From Sulfuricurvum sp. (GTDB lineage Bacteria; Campylobacterota; Campylobacteria; Campylobacterales; Sulfurimonadaceae), in assembly GCF_028713855.1 (NCBI RefSeq), contig NZ_JAQTNN010000002.1, forward strand, positions 1 to 64,000: a stretch of 64,000 nucleotides of DNA, written 5' to 3'. Below the pieces are notes generated by a model. That model was not told where the DNA came from. It saw only the letters and a program-made list of their open reading frames with translations, and made no database searches. Numbering within the stretch: the stretch's first letter is position 1; the number at the start of each line of letters is the position of its first letter. The translations under genes and the position numbers were made by a program. Positions 42,851 to 52,932 of this stretch are shown one piece after another.

Positions 42851-43867
42851 ATGCAATATCGCTATATCGGGCGCAGCGGTCTGCGCGTATCACCGATTTG
42901 TTTGGGAACAATGACATTCGGAAGCCAGTGTGATGAAAAAACCGCATTTAAAATTATGGATAAGGCGTATGAATCGGGAATTAATTTTTTCGATACCGCT
43001 GAACTATATCCTGTTCCGCCGGAAGAGAAGCTGGCCGGTTTAACGGAAGAGATGGTGGGACGTTGGTTAAAATCCAAACCGCGTGAGAGTCTTATTCTGG
43101 CAACAAAAGTGGCGGGTGCCGCTTCGGGATGGTTTGTGCCGCCGATTCGTCACGGATATACCGCGTGTGACCGTTTTCATATCGAGCGGGCAGTTGAAGG
43201 ATCTCTCAAACGCCTCGGAACAGACTATATCGATCTCTATCAGATGCATTGGCCTGATTCGGTTGTTCCGATCGAGGAGACGATGAGAGCGTTTGATGCA
43301 TTGGTGCAAAGCGGCAAGGTACGCTATATCGGAACCTCCAATGATACGGCACGGGGAACGATGAAATCGCTGATGGTCAGCAAATACGAAAAATTGTCCC
43401 GTTTTGAGTCAATCCAAAATAATTTTTCTCTCCTTAACCGTCGTGATTTGACTGAAATCGGTGCGTTATGTCGTGAAGAGAAAATTTCGCTGCTCCCTTA
43501 TTCTCCATTGGGCGGAGGGGTACTAAGCGGTAAATACAATCAAGATATCAATGCTCAGGGACGTTTCAGTGATTACGTTAAATCGACCAACAAGCGTCAG
43601 CGTCTGATGGCGGCACGGTTTATGAATGATAAAACGCTCTCTTCAACACAAGAATATATGAAAATTGCCCATGAATCCGGGCTCCATCCCGTCACGATGG
43701 CGATTGCGTGGAGCAAGCAGTTTGATTTCGTCGCCTCTACGATCATCGGAGCAACATCGGCAGAGCAGCTGGATGCGAGCATCGCGGCAATGAACGTCAC
43801 GCTCAGCAGTGAAATTTTACAAAAACTGGATGAGGTACATGCAAAAATTCTTTATCCTATGGGTTAG
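42851..43867 (+). CDS. Aldo/keto reductase
   Basis: 338 residues from the ATG at 42851; the upstream in-frame GTG (42836) lacks a ribosome-binding site. The AKR catalytic set is seen: Asp and Tyr in FDTAELYP, Lys in ATKVAG and His in YQMHWPD. It resembles the Tas/YajO group of NADPH-dependent reductases with an insert near residue 85. Substrate unknown. Its last 29 bases overlap the lipoprotein gene that follows. Confidence 0.88.
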   Translation: MQYRYIGRSGLRVSPICLGTMTFGSQCDEKTAFKIMDKAYESGINFFDTAELYPVPPEEKLAGLTEEMVGRWLKSKPRESLILATKVAGAASGWFVPPIRHGYTACDRFHIERAVEGSLKRLGTDYIDLYQMHWPDSVVPIEETMRAFDALVQSGKVRYIGTSNDTARGTMKSLMVSKYEKLSRFESIQNNFSLLNRRDLTEIGALCREEKISLLPYSPLGGGVLSGKYNQDINAQGRFSDYVKSTNKRQRLMAARFMNDKTLSSTQEYMKIAHESGLHPVTMAIAWSKQFDFVASTIIGATSAEQLDASIAAMNVTLSSEILQKLDEVHAKILYPMG

Positions 43868-44339
43868 TCTTCTGGTTCTTGTGATAGGAGGGTGTGCGCC
43901 GAAACACTATGAAATCAGCAAACCGAAACTGATTATTTTGAAAACACCTAAACTCAAATTTGCCGATACGGGGTATATCCGCTCCAGCGGGGAGAGCGTC
44001 GAAGCGGAGCTTTTTACCGCCGGAGTTGCGGTAGAGAAGATTTCGATCGACGATCAGGTATGTGTCAGTGCAGGCTGTATGAGTGAAGAGGCATTTGTCC
44101 GCGAGTATCTCTCGCCGGAATATCCCAAAGATATACTCAGACGGATTTTGCTGGGTGAGCCGATTTATAACGGACAAGGTACGAGTGAACAGTGCAGTGG
44201 GATACGGACGCAATACATCCGAAGCGATAAAACGGATATTGTCTATCGGTTAAAACCCGATGAGACCTATTTTAAAGACCGTATTAACGGGCTTGTGGTT
44301 AAAATCAGCGATATCGAGGAAAATAATGCGACTGAGTGA
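43839..44339 (+). CDS. Predicted lipoprotein
   Basis: 166 residues. The N-terminus MQKFFILWVSLLVLVIGGC is a lipoprotein signal with a lipobox ending at Cys19. The mature part is acidic with two more Cys pairs (QVCVSAGC and a later SEQC), and no known domain. The ATG at 43839 has a GAGG site and lies inside the reductase gene; the aminotransferase gene starts 14 bases before its stop. Probably anchored in the inner or outer membrane; role unknown. Confidence 0.72.
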   Translation: MQKFFILWVSLLVLVIGGCAPKHYEISKPKLIILKTPKLKFADTGYIRSSGESVEAELFTAGVAVEKISIDDQVCVSAGCMSEEAFVREYLSPEYPKDILRRILLGEPIYNGQGTSEQCSGIRTQYIRSDKTDIVYRLKPDETYFKDRINGLVVKISDIEENNATE

Positions 44340-45474
44340 ACGAAGTAAAACAATAGAGCAATCTCATATCCGCTCTATGACGCGAGCATGCAACGCCATA
44401 AATGGAATCAACATGGCGCAGGGAGTCTGCGATCTCGTAGTTCCCCGCGAGGTAATCGAGGGTGCGTATGCGGCGATGAATGCTGGCATTAATATCTACA
44501 CACCGACCGAAGGATTGCCTCGTCTGCGCCAAGCGATAGCCGATAAAATGAAACGGTTTTACGAGGTCGAAATCGTACCTGAGCAGGTACTCGTCTCTGA
44601 TGGTGCAACGGGGGCATTTTATACGGCGTGTATGGCGTTGCTCAATCCGGGTGATGAGGTGATATTGTTCGAGCCCTATTACGGCTATCATCGTTCAACC
44701 TTAACCTCACTCGGAGCGGTTTCGACGTTTGTACGTCTCGAAGCACCCGAATGGAAACTGGATTTAGAAGCACTCGAAGCGGTAATTACCCCTAAAACGA
44801 GAGCGATGGTGATCTGTAACCCTGCCAATCCGAGTGGCAAAGTTTATACCCGTGACGAACTCGAAGAAATAGGGCAATTTGCCGAAAAACACGATCTAAT
44901 CGTATTTGCCGATGAGATGTATGAGCACTTTTTATACGGTGATGCAGTGCATATTACGGCACTGAGTGTTCCGAGGTTGAGAGATCGATGTGTTGTTTTG
45001 AGTGGATTTTCCAAAGTGTTCAGTATCACCGGATGGCGATTGGGATACGCTATTGCCCCCGTGAGTGTTATCGAAGCGATGGCACAGCTTAATGATCTCA
45101 TCTATGTCTGCGCCCCTGCACCGTTACAGATTGGTGCGGCGGTCGGACTGGAGAATTTAGGAGATGAGTACTACACCGAGCTTGCCCGTATCCATGAACA
45201 TAAACGCGATCTCTTTTGCGATGCACTCCGTGATGCGGGACTGACTCCGAGTGTCCCCGCAGGTGCGTATTACGTCATGACGGATGTGAGCAGTGTGCGC
45301 GGCAATGATGATTTTGAAAAAGCAATGGCGATTTTAGAGAGAACGGGGGTTGCATCCGTTCCGGGGCGTGCGTTTTATCATGACGATGCGGGGAAAAATA
45401 TGGTTCGCTTTTGCTACTCTAAACCGCTGGGTGTACTCGAAGAGGCAGCGGAACGGATAAGAGGGTTGTGTTAA
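44326..45474 (+). CDS. PLP-dependent class I aminotransferase
   Basis: 382 residues of the aspartate/methionine/kynurenine aminotransferase group. Fold-type I landmarks: [46 protein letters not shown] and the PLP lysine in [17 protein letters not shown]. The ATG at 44326 has an AGGA site and gives a normal N-terminus; upstream in-frame codons lie in the lipoprotein gene. Substrate not assignable. Confidence 0.88.
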   Translation: MRLSERSKTIEQSHIRSMTRACNAINGINMAQGVCDLVVPREVIEGAYAAMNAGINIYTPTEGLPRLRQAIADKMKRFYEVEIVPEQVLVSDGATGAFYTACMALLNPGDEVILFEPYYGYHRSTLTSLGAVSTFVRLEAPEWKLDLEALEAVITPKTRAMVICNPANPSGKVYTRDELEEIGQFAEKHDLIVFADEMYEHFLYGDAVHITALSVPRLRDRCVVLSGFSKVFSITGWRLGYAIAPVSVIEAMAQLNDLIYVCAPAPLQIGAAVGLENLGDEYYTELARIHEHKRDLFCDALRDAGLTPSVPAGAYYVMTDVSSVRGNDDFEKAMAILERTGVASVPGRAFYHDDAGKNMVRFCYSKPLGVLEEAAERIRGLC

Positions 45475-45505
45475 AATATCAAATATTAAAAATCAGGAAA
45501 TTATC

Positions 45506-46354
45506 ATGTCTAAATTCGTAGGAGCACACGTTTCCGCTTCGGGCGGCGTTTTTAACGCTCCTCTCAATGCAATGGCGATCGGTGCAAAAGCATTCGCCCT
45601 CTTTACCAAAAACCAAAAACAGTGGGCGGCAAAGCCTCTCGAAGAAGAGACTATTGCACTCTTTAAAGCGAACCTTGCCAAAAGTGGGATTCTCCCAAAA
45701 CACATTCTTCCCCACGATTCCTATCTGATTAATCTGGGACATCCCGAAGAGGATAAGCGGCAAAAATCGCTCGAAGCGTTTATCGATGAAGTGAATCGTT
45801 GTAGTCAACTGGGACTCGATCGGTTGAACTTCCATCCGGGGAGCCATTTGAAACAAATCAGCGAAGAAGAGTGTATCGATCGCATAGCGATGAGTATGAA
45901 TGAAACACTCAGTGTTACAAATGGTGTCACTTTGGTAATTGAGAATACGGCAGGTCAGGGGAGCAATCTGGGATGGAGATTTGAGCATCTGAGTGCCATT
46001 ATAGAGCGTATAGAGGACAAATCACGTGTGGGTGTGTGTATCGATACGTGTCATATGTTTACCGCAGGTTACGATATCCGAACCCGTGAAGCCTATGATG
46101 CAACTTGGGGAGAGTTTGATAGAATAGTCGGGTTTAACTATCTCAAAGGGATGCACATCAACGATTCTAAACCTGATTTGGGGAGTCATGTCGACCGACA
46201 TGACTCAATCGGCAAAGGGAAACTTGGAATCGAGCCGTTCGGATTTATTATGAACGATCCGCGTATGGATGACATCCCGCTGGTGCTGGAAACGATCGAT
46301 GAGACGATTTGGGCGCAGGAGATAGAGCTACTCTATTCACTACAGGAGAAATAA
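45506..46354 (+). CDS. nfo: Endonuclease IV
   Basis: 282 residues. Class II AP endonuclease of base excision repair. The zinc-binding motifs are intact: [36 protein letters not shown] and [20 protein letters not shown]. An AGGAAA site precedes the ATG. The stop TAA overlaps the ATG of the FadL-like gene (TAATG). Confidence 0.96.
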   Translation: MSKFVGAHVSASGGVFNAPLNAMAIGAKAFALFTKNQKQWAAKPLEEETIALFKANLAKSGILPKHILPHDSYLINLGHPEEDKRQKSLEAFIDEVNRCSQLGLDRLNFHPGSHLKQISEEECIDRIAMSMNETLSVTNGVTLVIENTAGQGSNLGWRFEHLSAIIERIEDKSRVGVCIDTCHMFTAGYDIRTREAYDATWGEFDRIVGFNYLKGMHINDSKPDLGSHVDRHDSIGKGKLGIEPFGFIMNDPRMDDIPLVLETIDETIWAQEIELLYSLQEK

Positions 46355-47577
46355 TGAGAAGTTTGGTATTACTGTCCGCTGCAGCAGCGACAGCTATGGC
46401 AGGGGGATACGCGATCCCTGAGAGTTCGATCAATGCTACCGCGCTGAGTGCAGCGTATGTGGCTGCTTCACACGGTGCCGATGCGGCGTACTATAACCCT
46501 GCAGCGATGGTGTATAACGATGATGCAAATCTGCTTGAAGTGGATGCGACCTATATCGGACTTTCGAAAATTCATTATGCGTCAACAAGCGGAACAACCA
46601 ATATCGATTCCAAAAGTGAATCATTTTTGGTCCCTACACTCCATTTTACTTCTAAAAAACTAGGTGAAAACGGTGCACGTTTAGGATTGAGTATTGTTGC
46701 TCCGGCAGGTCTGTCGAAACGATGGGATTCTCAACCGGCGAAATCAAGTGCAGAGGAATTTACACTCCAAACTATAGAAGTTAATCCTTCTATGGCGGTG
46801 CCATTGAGTGATACGGTAAGCATGGGTGTCGGTTTTAGAATTGTTCGAACGGATGGTGTCGTTAAAAGCGATAGCGGAGCGTCACAGGTTGTTCGAGATT
46901 TACAGGGAGATTCTATAGATGTTGGGTATAACCTTGCATTGATGGTGAAACCTAGACCTGAACTTTCGCTAGCAGCTACCTATCGTTCTAAAATCAATTT
47001 AACGGTAGAAGGGGATGCCACTTTAAACTATTTACCTTCCGCCCATCCATCACATGCGGCATATAATGGTTCTGCCAGCGTTACGATTCCTCTTCCTGCA
47101 GCACTTAATCTAGCGGCTGCTTATACATTTGATACAGGGACTACGGTTGAAGCCGTTTATGAAAGAACTTATTGGTCAGCGTATAAAAATTTGGATTTTG
47201 ATTATGACGGTACCGTGAATGCCGCAACGGTTGCTTTTGGTACGGCAGTTCCAAAAAATTATGAAAATTCTAACAGCTACCGTCTCGGTTTGACCCAAAA
47301 ATACGATAAATGGACGGCGATGGCAGGGGTAGCTTACGATGAAACTCCTACACCGGAAACAACCCTCGGTTATGAGTTGCCGGATTCCGATGCGTGGATT
47401 GTCTCATTGGGCGGACGCTATCAGCTTGATTCCCATTGGAACATTGGTCTGGCCGGTTTGGTGGATATGAAAAAGTCGCGTGAAGTACATCAAAGCGGCG
47501 GTAGCAATCCGGTTAACGGTGAATTTACCGATGCACGAGCTTATCTGGTTACAGCAGGAATTGAGTATCGCTTTTGA
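46354..47577 (+). CDS. FadL/OmpP1-family outer-membrane transporter
   Basis: 407 residues. A signal peptide ends near ATAMAGGYAIPE; the N-terminal hatch signature follows (GYAIPESSINATALSAAYVAASHGADAAYYNPAAM), and a beta barrel ends in an aromatic residue (AGIEYRF). FadL proteins import long-chain fatty acids or other hydrophobic compounds. The ATG overlaps the nfo stop and has a GGAGA site; the stop overlaps the TTG of the acyl-CoA synthetase. Confidence 0.9.
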   Translation: MRSLVLLSAAAATAMAGGYAIPESSINATALSAAYVAASHGADAAYYNPAAMVYNDDANLLEVDATYIGLSKIHYASTSGTTNIDSKSESFLVPTLHFTSKKLGENGARLGLSIVAPAGLSKRWDSQPAKSSAEEFTLQTIEVNPSMAVPLSDTVSMGVGFRIVRTDGVVKSDSGASQVVRDLQGDSIDVGYNLALMVKPRPELSLAATYRSKINLTVEGDATLNYLPSAHPSHAAYNGSASVTIPLPAALNLAAAYTFDTGTTVEAVYERTYWSAYKNLDFDYDGTVNAATVAFGTAVPKNYENSNSYRLGLTQKYDKWTAMAGVAYDETPTPETTLGYELPDSDAWIVSLGGRYQLDSHWNIGLAGLVDMKKSREVHQSGGSNPVNGEFTDARAYLVTAGIEYRF

Positions 47578-49121
47578 TCCGTTACCCGTATGAAAATTTT
47601 TATGCAATGCTTTCTAGCGTTGCAAACGAAAACCCTTCAAAAAAGCTTTTGTTTATAGAGGACAAGAGTTATACCTATGGGCAGTTTCTTATTCAGGTAG
47701 ATCAGTATGCACGTGCTTTGGAGCTTCTTAGTGTTGGAAAAGGGGATCGGGTCGCTTTGATTTGTCCTAATAGCACTGAGTTTGTCGCAAGTGTTTTTGC
47801 CATAAGTAAATTAGGCTCGACAGTAATCCCTATCAATACGCTGCTCAAAAACGAAGAGTATCAGTATATTTTGGGCGACTGCGGTGCTAAAGTGCTGATT
47901 ACCGGTTCCAAATTGAGTAAAGAAGTCCAAACCCTTTGCGATGATGTTGAATCCATCGAATATACAATATGGATAGATAAAGCACCGATTAAAGATCCTC
48001 GCCATTTGTTATTAAATGAGATTCTCTCTGAGCATCTGAATACCGACTTTTCTAATTCTTTCGGAGGATTGGACGATACGGCCGTTATTTTTTATACGTC
48101 AGGGACAACCGGCCATCCCAAAGGGGCAATGGTTAGCAACCGAAATCTTTTTTCCAACCTTATCGCAGCAAAAGAACGATTTGATTTACGTCAGAGTGAC
48201 CGATTTATCGTCTACTTACCGATGTTTCATTCGTTTACTTTTTCGATTATGGTGATATTGCCATTTTTTATGCGAGCATCTTTTGTAATTATCCCTTCGA
48301 TTTTGCCGTTTAGCAATATAATCAAACAAACACTGCTCAAGCGGGTAACGATCTTTATGGGGGTTCCCGATATTTACAATGCCCTGATCCGCGCCAAATT
48401 GCCATGGTATTTTCTTTGGTTTAACCGTATCCGAGTTTTTGTTTCAGGCGGTTCGGCACTGAGTCAAGATACTCTTAATCGATTTCGATCCACTTTTAAA
48501 CGAGCCACAATGTTAGAAGGATATGGATTAAGTGAGTGTTCTCCGGCCGTAGCAATCAACCCCCTCGAAAAACAAAAGCCTCTTTCTGTTGGATTGCCGT
48601 TGTTCGGGTATGAGGTAAAAATTGTTAATGATGAGATGATGGAACTTCCCTTTGGTGAAGCGGGTGAACTGATTGTTCGCGGTGATTGCGTGATGCAAGG
48701 GTATTTGAATAATCCAAAAGAGACGGAAGAGACGATTCAAAACGGTTGGTTGCGTACCGGAGATATCGCAAAAGTCGATGAAGAAGGATATATTTACATC
48801 GTTGATCGGATCAAGGATTTGATTATTTCCAAAGGGATCAACATCTACCCCCGTCAAATCGAAGAGCAAATGATGCTTTTACCGAGTGTTAAATTAGCGG
48901 CAGTGATTGCGCAAAGCGATCCACACAGCGGAGAGGTTCCCATCGCCTTTATCGAACTGGAAGAAGGGCATGAAGGTACAACTCAAGCTTCGATCAAATC
49001 TCAGCTCAAAGAGCATTTGGCTGCATTTAAAATCCCCAAAACCATAACCGTGGTAGAATCTCTTCCGAAAACCGCGACAGGCAAAGTTCTAAAGCGCATT
49101 CTGAAACAAGGATTGAATTGA
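47574..49121 (+). CDS. Long-chain acyl-CoA synthetase-like AMP-forming ligase
   Basis: 515 residues, start TTG overlapping the FadL-like stop (TTGA). ANL superfamily: the P-loop YTSGTTGHPKGAM, EGYGLSECSP, the LRTGDIAKVDEEGY hinge segment and the C-terminal lysine in PKTATGKVLKR are all present. It would activate fatty acids imported by the coupled porin. No beta-oxidation genes are near, so recycling into phospholipid or lipid A is as likely as catabolism. Overlaps the AAA gene in the same TTGA fashion. Confidence 0.88.
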   Translation: MIRYPYENFYAMLSSVANENPSKKLLFIEDKSYTYGQFLIQVDQYARALELLSVGKGDRVALICPNSTEFVASVFAISKLGSTVIPINTLLKNEEYQYILGDCGAKVLITGSKLSKEVQTLCDDVESIEYTIWIDKAPIKDPRHLLLNEILSEHLNTDFSNSFGGLDDTAVIFYTSGTTGHPKGAMVSNRNLFSNLIAAKERFDLRQSDRFIVYLPMFHSFTFSIMVILPFFMRASFVIIPSILPFSNIIKQTLLKRVTIFMGVPDIYNALIRAKLPWYFLWFNRIRVFVSGGSALSQDTLNRFRSTFKRATMLEGYGLSECSPAVAINPLEKQKPLSVGLPLFGYEVKIVNDEMMELPFGEAGELIVRGDCVMQGYLNNPKETEETIQNGWLRTGDIAKVDEEGYIYIVDRIKDLIISKGINIYPRQIEEQMMLLPSVKLAAVIAQSDPHSGEVPIAFIELEEGHEGTTQASIKSQLKEHLAAFKIPKTITVVESLPKTATGKVLKRILKQGLN

Positions 49122-50854
49122 AATACTTAGTAGATTTTTTAGAAAATAAAACGATTGAAAAGAGCCATATCTTTGCTCAACTCAAATGTACGGTTGATGA
49201 AGCGAAAGTACTTCAGCTGTTAACTCGTAAATTTTTACAATCCCAAGAAGATGTGATTGTTGCCGAACTGCTTCAAGAGCTTTATGGCGCCGATGATTAT
49301 TCGTATCTCAGCCATTTCGGAGAGGTGAAAACTCTGCTGGAATTAGGATGGATTACGCATCATTCATTCACACCGATCAAAATCAGCGATATGTCACAAT
49401 TGGAACTTTACAATACTCCTGTCGCACTTACGTCGGTCTTTATGAAACTTCTCGAAGAGGGTTCTTTGGAGATGACGCTTCCTGATATCAAACCTTATGC
49501 CGATCATTTGGAATATCTCCAAGATCAGTTTTTCCGAATCGAGCTTTATCAGAAGATGTCGATTATCCGTCATAACGGAAATGAGCATTCCCTCGGGATC
49601 AACCGTATCCAAAACAAACTCGATCTCCTCGAAAAACGGATCGATGAGCGGATTGCCCAAACCTCACTCGATGTTGTGCTGGATCGTTTTTTCAAACAAA
49701 AGAAACTCGAACCCAAAGAACAGGTTATCTTTCTCGCCCTTTTAAAAGAAGAGTACAGTGCGACGGAGGGTAATTTGAGAGAGATGAATACCCTCATCGA
49801 TCTGATCAGTTTCGATGATTATGAACGGATTAAAAATCGTGCTCTTCTCGAAGACGGAGCACGTCTCATCAATGAAGAAGTGATCGATTACGAAGAGATG
49901 CTTAACCCGTTCGGCGGTATCAGCCGTGCTTTTTATATTGTCGATGAGGTACTTCAGTCGATCATGCATCCGCAGAAAAAGAAAAAAGTACGCAAACTCA
50001 AACTCGATATGTTGATTAAAGAGCAGGAGATTTTTGAGTTGATCGAACCGACAACTTCATTGGAAAATGTTGTTCTCAACCCTTCTACTGAGCAGACACT
50101 CTCAAACCTGATGCGTCAGCTCGATCGCGAAGTGATTGCACGCCTTCATGAATGGGGAGTCAAGGATAAAAAAGCGGGGATTGACGCGCGGATTATTTTC
50201 TACGGCCCTCCGGGGACAGGGAAAACATTGACGGCACATTCTCTTTCCCGTTCACTTAAACGACAAGTTTTGAGTTTTGACTGTTCTAAAATCCTCTCGA
50301 TGTACGTCGGTGAGTCGGAAAAAAACGTCCGCAAGATTTTTGACACGTATGCCGACTTGACCCGTCAAACAAAAACGGAACCGATTTTATTGCTCAATGA
50401 AGCCGATCAGTTTCTCTCATCACGTTCGCAAGGTGCAGGCACATCGGCAGATCAGATGCACAATCAGATGCAAAACATCTTTTTGGAACAGATCGAGAAG
50501 TTTCAGGGGATTTTGATTGCGACGACTAACTTGCTTGAAAATATCGATCAAGCATTTTCGCGTCGATTTAACTACAAAATCGAGTTTAAAAAACCGGATC
50601 AGAAACAGCGATTGACGCTGTGGAAAATGATGCTACCGAAAAACGCACCGTATGCGGATGGATTTGATATTGAGAAACTCGCTTCCTATCCTCTGACGGG
50701 CGGGCAGATCAATCTGATCGTCAAAAATACTGCCTATCAGGTAGCGGCACGAAAAGAGGGATCGTTTAAACTCGAAGATTTTGTTGCAGAAATACAAAAA
50801 GAGCGTTCAGGCAGTTTCGAAGGGGAAAAATCAATGGGCTTCATAAACCATTAA
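49118..50854 (+). CDS. AAA+ ATPase with uncharacterised N-terminal domain
   Basis: 578 residues, start TTG coupled to the acyl-CoA synthetase stop. The C-terminal AAA module has Walker A GPPGTGKT (near 362-369), Walker B ILLLNEAD with Asn in place of the first acid, and an arginine finger region FSRRFNYKIEF. The N-terminal 330 residues are helical with no family known to me; they may bind a substrate or adaptor. The arrangement is like the ClpX/FtsH-type or ATPases of COG0464. A terminator-like hairpin follows. Confidence 0.82.
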   Translation: MKYLVDFLENKTIEKSHIFAQLKCTVDEAKVLQLLTRKFLQSQEDVIVAELLQELYGADDYSYLSHFGEVKTLLELGWITHHSFTPIKISDMSQLELYNTPVALTSVFMKLLEEGSLEMTLPDIKPYADHLEYLQDQFFRIELYQKMSIIRHNGNEHSLGINRIQNKLDLLEKRIDERIAQTSLDVVLDRFFKQKKLEPKEQVIFLALLKEEYSATEGNLREMNTLIDLISFDDYERIKNRALLEDGARLINEEVIDYEEMLNPFGGISRAFYIVDEVLQSIMHPQKKKKVRKLKLDMLIKEQEIFELIEPTTSLENVVLNPSTEQTLSNLMRQLDREVIARLHEWGVKDKKAGIDARIIFYGPPGTGKTLTAHSLSRSLKRQVLSFDCSKILSMYVGESEKNVRKIFDTYADLTRQTKTEPILLLNEADQFLSSRSQGAGTSADQMHNQMQNIFLEQIEKFQGILIATTNLLENIDQAFSRRFNYKIEFKKPDQKQRLTLWKMMLPKNAPYADGFDIEKLASYPLTGGQINLIVKNTAYQVAARKEGSFKLEDFVAEIQKERSGSFEGEKSMGFINH

Positions 50855-50901
50855 ATAGTAAATTTTTCTATAGAGATCGTAATCTCGATGCTCACCACTC
50901 A

Positions 50902-50924
50902 GAAAGGGGAATTCGTTCCCTTTC
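50902..50924 (+). terminator. Hairpin after the AAA ATPase gene
   Basis: GAAAGGGGAA and TTCCCTTTC enclose a TTCG tetraloop, with one bulged G. Probable end of the 42851-50854 operon; the tail after it is only moderately T-rich. Confidence 0.55.
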
Positions 50925-51069
50925 ATAAATCTTTCATTATCGACAGTCATTTATTCATATTTTTTGTTTTTTGATGAAATGTAGAAATTTGTGACACATT
51001 TAATACTTAACATTCTATTTTGTTACAAAAAATAACACTTGCCTGCAAAGTACGCGTTTTAGGTGTTTC

Positions 51070-51084
51070 CTATTGTGACAATAG
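51070..51084. promoter_or_regulatory. Operator-like dyad upstream of nuo
   Basis: CTATTG-TGA-CAATAG, a perfect 6+3+6 inverted repeat about 36 bases upstream of the -35 region of nuo. A second dyad, TGTTA-N7-TAACA (51021-51037), lies further up. Their binding protein is unknown. Confidence 0.4.
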
Positions 51085-51119
51085 CTAAAAAAGATAAATG
51101 AATGATTAAGAATTAAGGG

Positions 51120-51147
51120 TTTGCTTTAATTCTCTTTTTGTTATAGT
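51120..51147 (+). promoter_or_regulatory. nuo operon promoter
   Basis: TTTGCT at 51120-51125 and TATAGT at 51142-51147 with a 16-base spacer that includes a T-run (TTTTTG), as is common in Campylobacterota. The expected start is near 51154, giving a leader of about 83 bases before nuoA. Confidence 0.5.
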
Positions 51148-51178
51148 GCAACAACTGTTTTTATCTAAAACCGTATCG

Positions 51179-51203
51179 TGCAACAGGAAACTTTTTTGTT
51201 GCA
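51179..51203 (+). promoter_or_regulatory. Hairpin in the nuo leader
   Basis: TGCAACA (51179-51185) pairs with TGTTGCA (51197-51203) around an 11-base loop, shortly before the nuoA start. GTGCAACA occurs also at 51146, at the promoter. It may stabilise or control the long nuo mRNA. Confidence 0.35.
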
Positions 51204-51236
51204 GGATAGGCCATCAACCACGAAAAGGTCGGAACT

Positions 51237-51626
51237 ATGGAGCATTACCACGTAGCAAATCCTTATTTTGGGGTATTTGTACTGTTTGTATTGACGTTTG
51301 GGGCATTTTATGCCACGACGGTTATTGCACGCTTAGCCAGTCGCGCATTAGCGGCTAAGGACACTGAAAAGATTAAACTCTCGGTTTATGAATGCGGACC
51401 GGAAGTGACAAAACAGCCTAACCGTATTTCGCCGCAGTTTTATCTGTTTGCATTGCTGTTTTTACTGTTTGATGTCGAGATTGTTTTCATGTTTCCGTGG
51501 GCAATTGATTTCAAACTATTAGGCTGGTTCGGCTTTGCAGAGATGATGATGTTCATCTTACTGCTAGCTATCGGTTTCGTTTATGCGTGGAAGAAAGGGG
51601 CACTCGAATGGCACAACATCAAGTAA
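51237..51626 (+). CDS. nuoA: NADH-quinone oxidoreductase subunit A
   Basis: 129 residues with three membrane helices. The conserved loop [38 protein letters not shown] is the NuoA (ND3) signature, with the acidic DVEIVF in the second helix. It lies at the junction of membrane and peripheral arms. First gene of the nuo operon, overlapping nuoB by 19 bases. Confidence 0.96.
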   Translation: MEHYHVANPYFGVFVLFVLTFGAFYATTVIARLASRALAAKDTEKIKLSVYECGPEVTKQPNRISPQFYLFALLFLLFDVEIVFMFPWAIDFKLLGWFGFAEMMMFILLLAIGFVYAWKKGALEWHNIK

Positions 51627-52117
51627 ATTATCTCAAAGACGGCGGACTTCCCGTCGCATTGACAACTATCGACAAAGTGGTCAACTGGGGTCGATCGAAC
51701 TCAATCTGGGCATTGACATACGGTTTGGCATGCTGCGGTATCGAAATGATGGCTTCCGGGGCATCCCGCTATGACTTTGACCGTTTTGGTACGATCTTCC
51801 GTGCATCACCGCGTCAAGCAGAATTGATGGTTGTTGCGGGAACGTTGACGAAAAAACATGCGGAGTTTATTCGCCGTTTGTACGATCAAATGACGGAGCC
51901 TAAATGGGTTATCTCCATGGGTTCATGCGCAAACACCGGCGGTATGTTTAATACCTATGCTACGGTTCAGGGTGTGGATCGCGTTATTCCTGTCGATCTC
52001 TATCTTCCCGGCTGTGCACCGCGTCCTGAAACCTTGCAATATGCCGTATTGTTGTTACAACAAAAAATTCGTAAAGAGAGTGCATCACGCGCTCAAAAAC
52101 CAAAAAGGTTGATGTAA
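51608..52117 (+). CDS. nuoB: NADH-quinone oxidoreductase subunit B
   Basis: 169 residues from the ATG at 51608, within the end of nuoA. The N2 cluster ligands are visible: adjacent cysteines in [11 protein letters not shown], then [10 protein letters not shown] and [10 protein letters not shown]2 is the last cluster before quinone. The stop shares a base with the nuoC start (TAATG). Confidence 0.97.
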   Translation: MAQHQVNYLKDGGLPVALTTIDKVVNWGRSNSIWALTYGLACCGIEMMASGASRYDFDRFGTIFRASPRQAELMVVAGTLTKKHAEFIRRLYDQMTEPKWVISMGSCANTGGMFNTYATVQGVDRVIPVDLYLPGCAPRPETLQYAVLLLQQKIRKESASRAQKPKRLM

Positions 52118-52923
52118 TGAGAGCTTACACCCCTAAAGACGATGTACAGAAAAAACCTTACTATACCGATCGCTATTGGGTTGCCCCTCAAGTAGCGAAA
52201 AGTGATGTCAGCGAGGATGCTGTATTTGCCGCTGATCTTGAAGCGATTAAAGCCAAATTTGATGTATTGGATGCGTATATCCAAGTGGGTCAAATGGTGG
52301 TCGTTATCAATGCTGTAGATAACTTCAGCGTTATTGAGATGATGAAAAATGTTCTTGCATACAATCAACTCTCCGAGATGTCTGCGATTGACTGGTTGGC
52401 AAGCGAGGGAAAATTTGAGATTTTCTACCAAATGCTCAGTATGTCCAAGCGTAAACGTGTTCGCATAAAATGCAAAATCGGCGAAAAAGAGTCGATCCAA
52501 AGCGTTGAAAAATTGTTCCGTTCAGCTGACTGGTCGGAGCGTGAAATGTATGATATGTTTGGTGTAGTAGTGAACAACCATCCATTTATGAAACGTATCT
52601 TGATGCCGGACGATTGGGAAGGATTCCCTCTGCGTAAAACTTATCCGCTTCAAGGGGATGAGTTTGCTCAATGGTATGAGGTAGATAAAATCTTCGGTAA
52701 AGAGGCACGTGAGATTATTGGGCCTGAAAACCGTGATCCGGCACGAATAGACCGATACGATACCGAACGTTTTGCCCGTTTGGGACATGAAGTACCGCAT
52801 GGTACCGATATTTCTCAAGGCGAACCGGATACTCCGTTATGTTACCAAGAGAATGATGGAGTCTTCATGATCGAAAAATTTGACGCAGAGAAGAGTGTCG
52901 TGATCTCTGATCGCCACCGTTAA
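52117..52923 (+). CDS. nuoC: NADH-quinone oxidoreductase subunit C
   Basis: 268 residues, the 30-kDa subunit of the peripheral arm, separate from NuoD as in most bacteria outside enterobacteria. The signature [39 protein letters not shown] is complete. The N-terminus is somewhat longer than average, and a C-terminal tail of about 70 residues follows the signature. 9 bases before nuoD. Confidence 0.96.
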   Translation: MRAYTPKDDVQKKPYYTDRYWVAPQVAKSDVSEDAVFAADLEAIKAKFDVLDAYIQVGQMVVVINAVDNFSVIEMMKNVLAYNQLSEMSAIDWLASEGKFEIFYQMLSMSKRKRVRIKCKIGEKESIQSVEKLFRSADWSEREMYDMFGVVVNNHPFMKRILMPDDWEGFPLRKTYPLQGDEFAQWYEVDKIFGKEAREIIGPENRDPARIDRYDTERFARLGHEVPHGTDISQGEPDTPLCYQENDGVFMIEKFDAEKSVVISDRHR

Positions 52924-52932
52924 GGATCACAT

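Larger units (their letters stand above)
50855..51236. other. 382-base intergenic region upstream of the nuo operon
   Basis: No gene seen. It holds the hairpin that ends the preceding operon (50902-50924), two dyads (TGTTA-N7-TAACA at 51021-51037 and CTATTG-TGA-CAATAG at 51070-51084), a promoter near 51120-51147 and a leader hairpin (51179-51203). A 70-residue reading frame beginning at 51146 overlaps nuoA in another frame and is not protein-like. Confidence 0.6.

Noticed and set aside
51146-51358. 70-residue plus-strand frame before and across nuoA
   Set aside because: It overlaps the nuo leader and nuoA in another frame, has no ribosome-binding site and no recognisable protein pattern.
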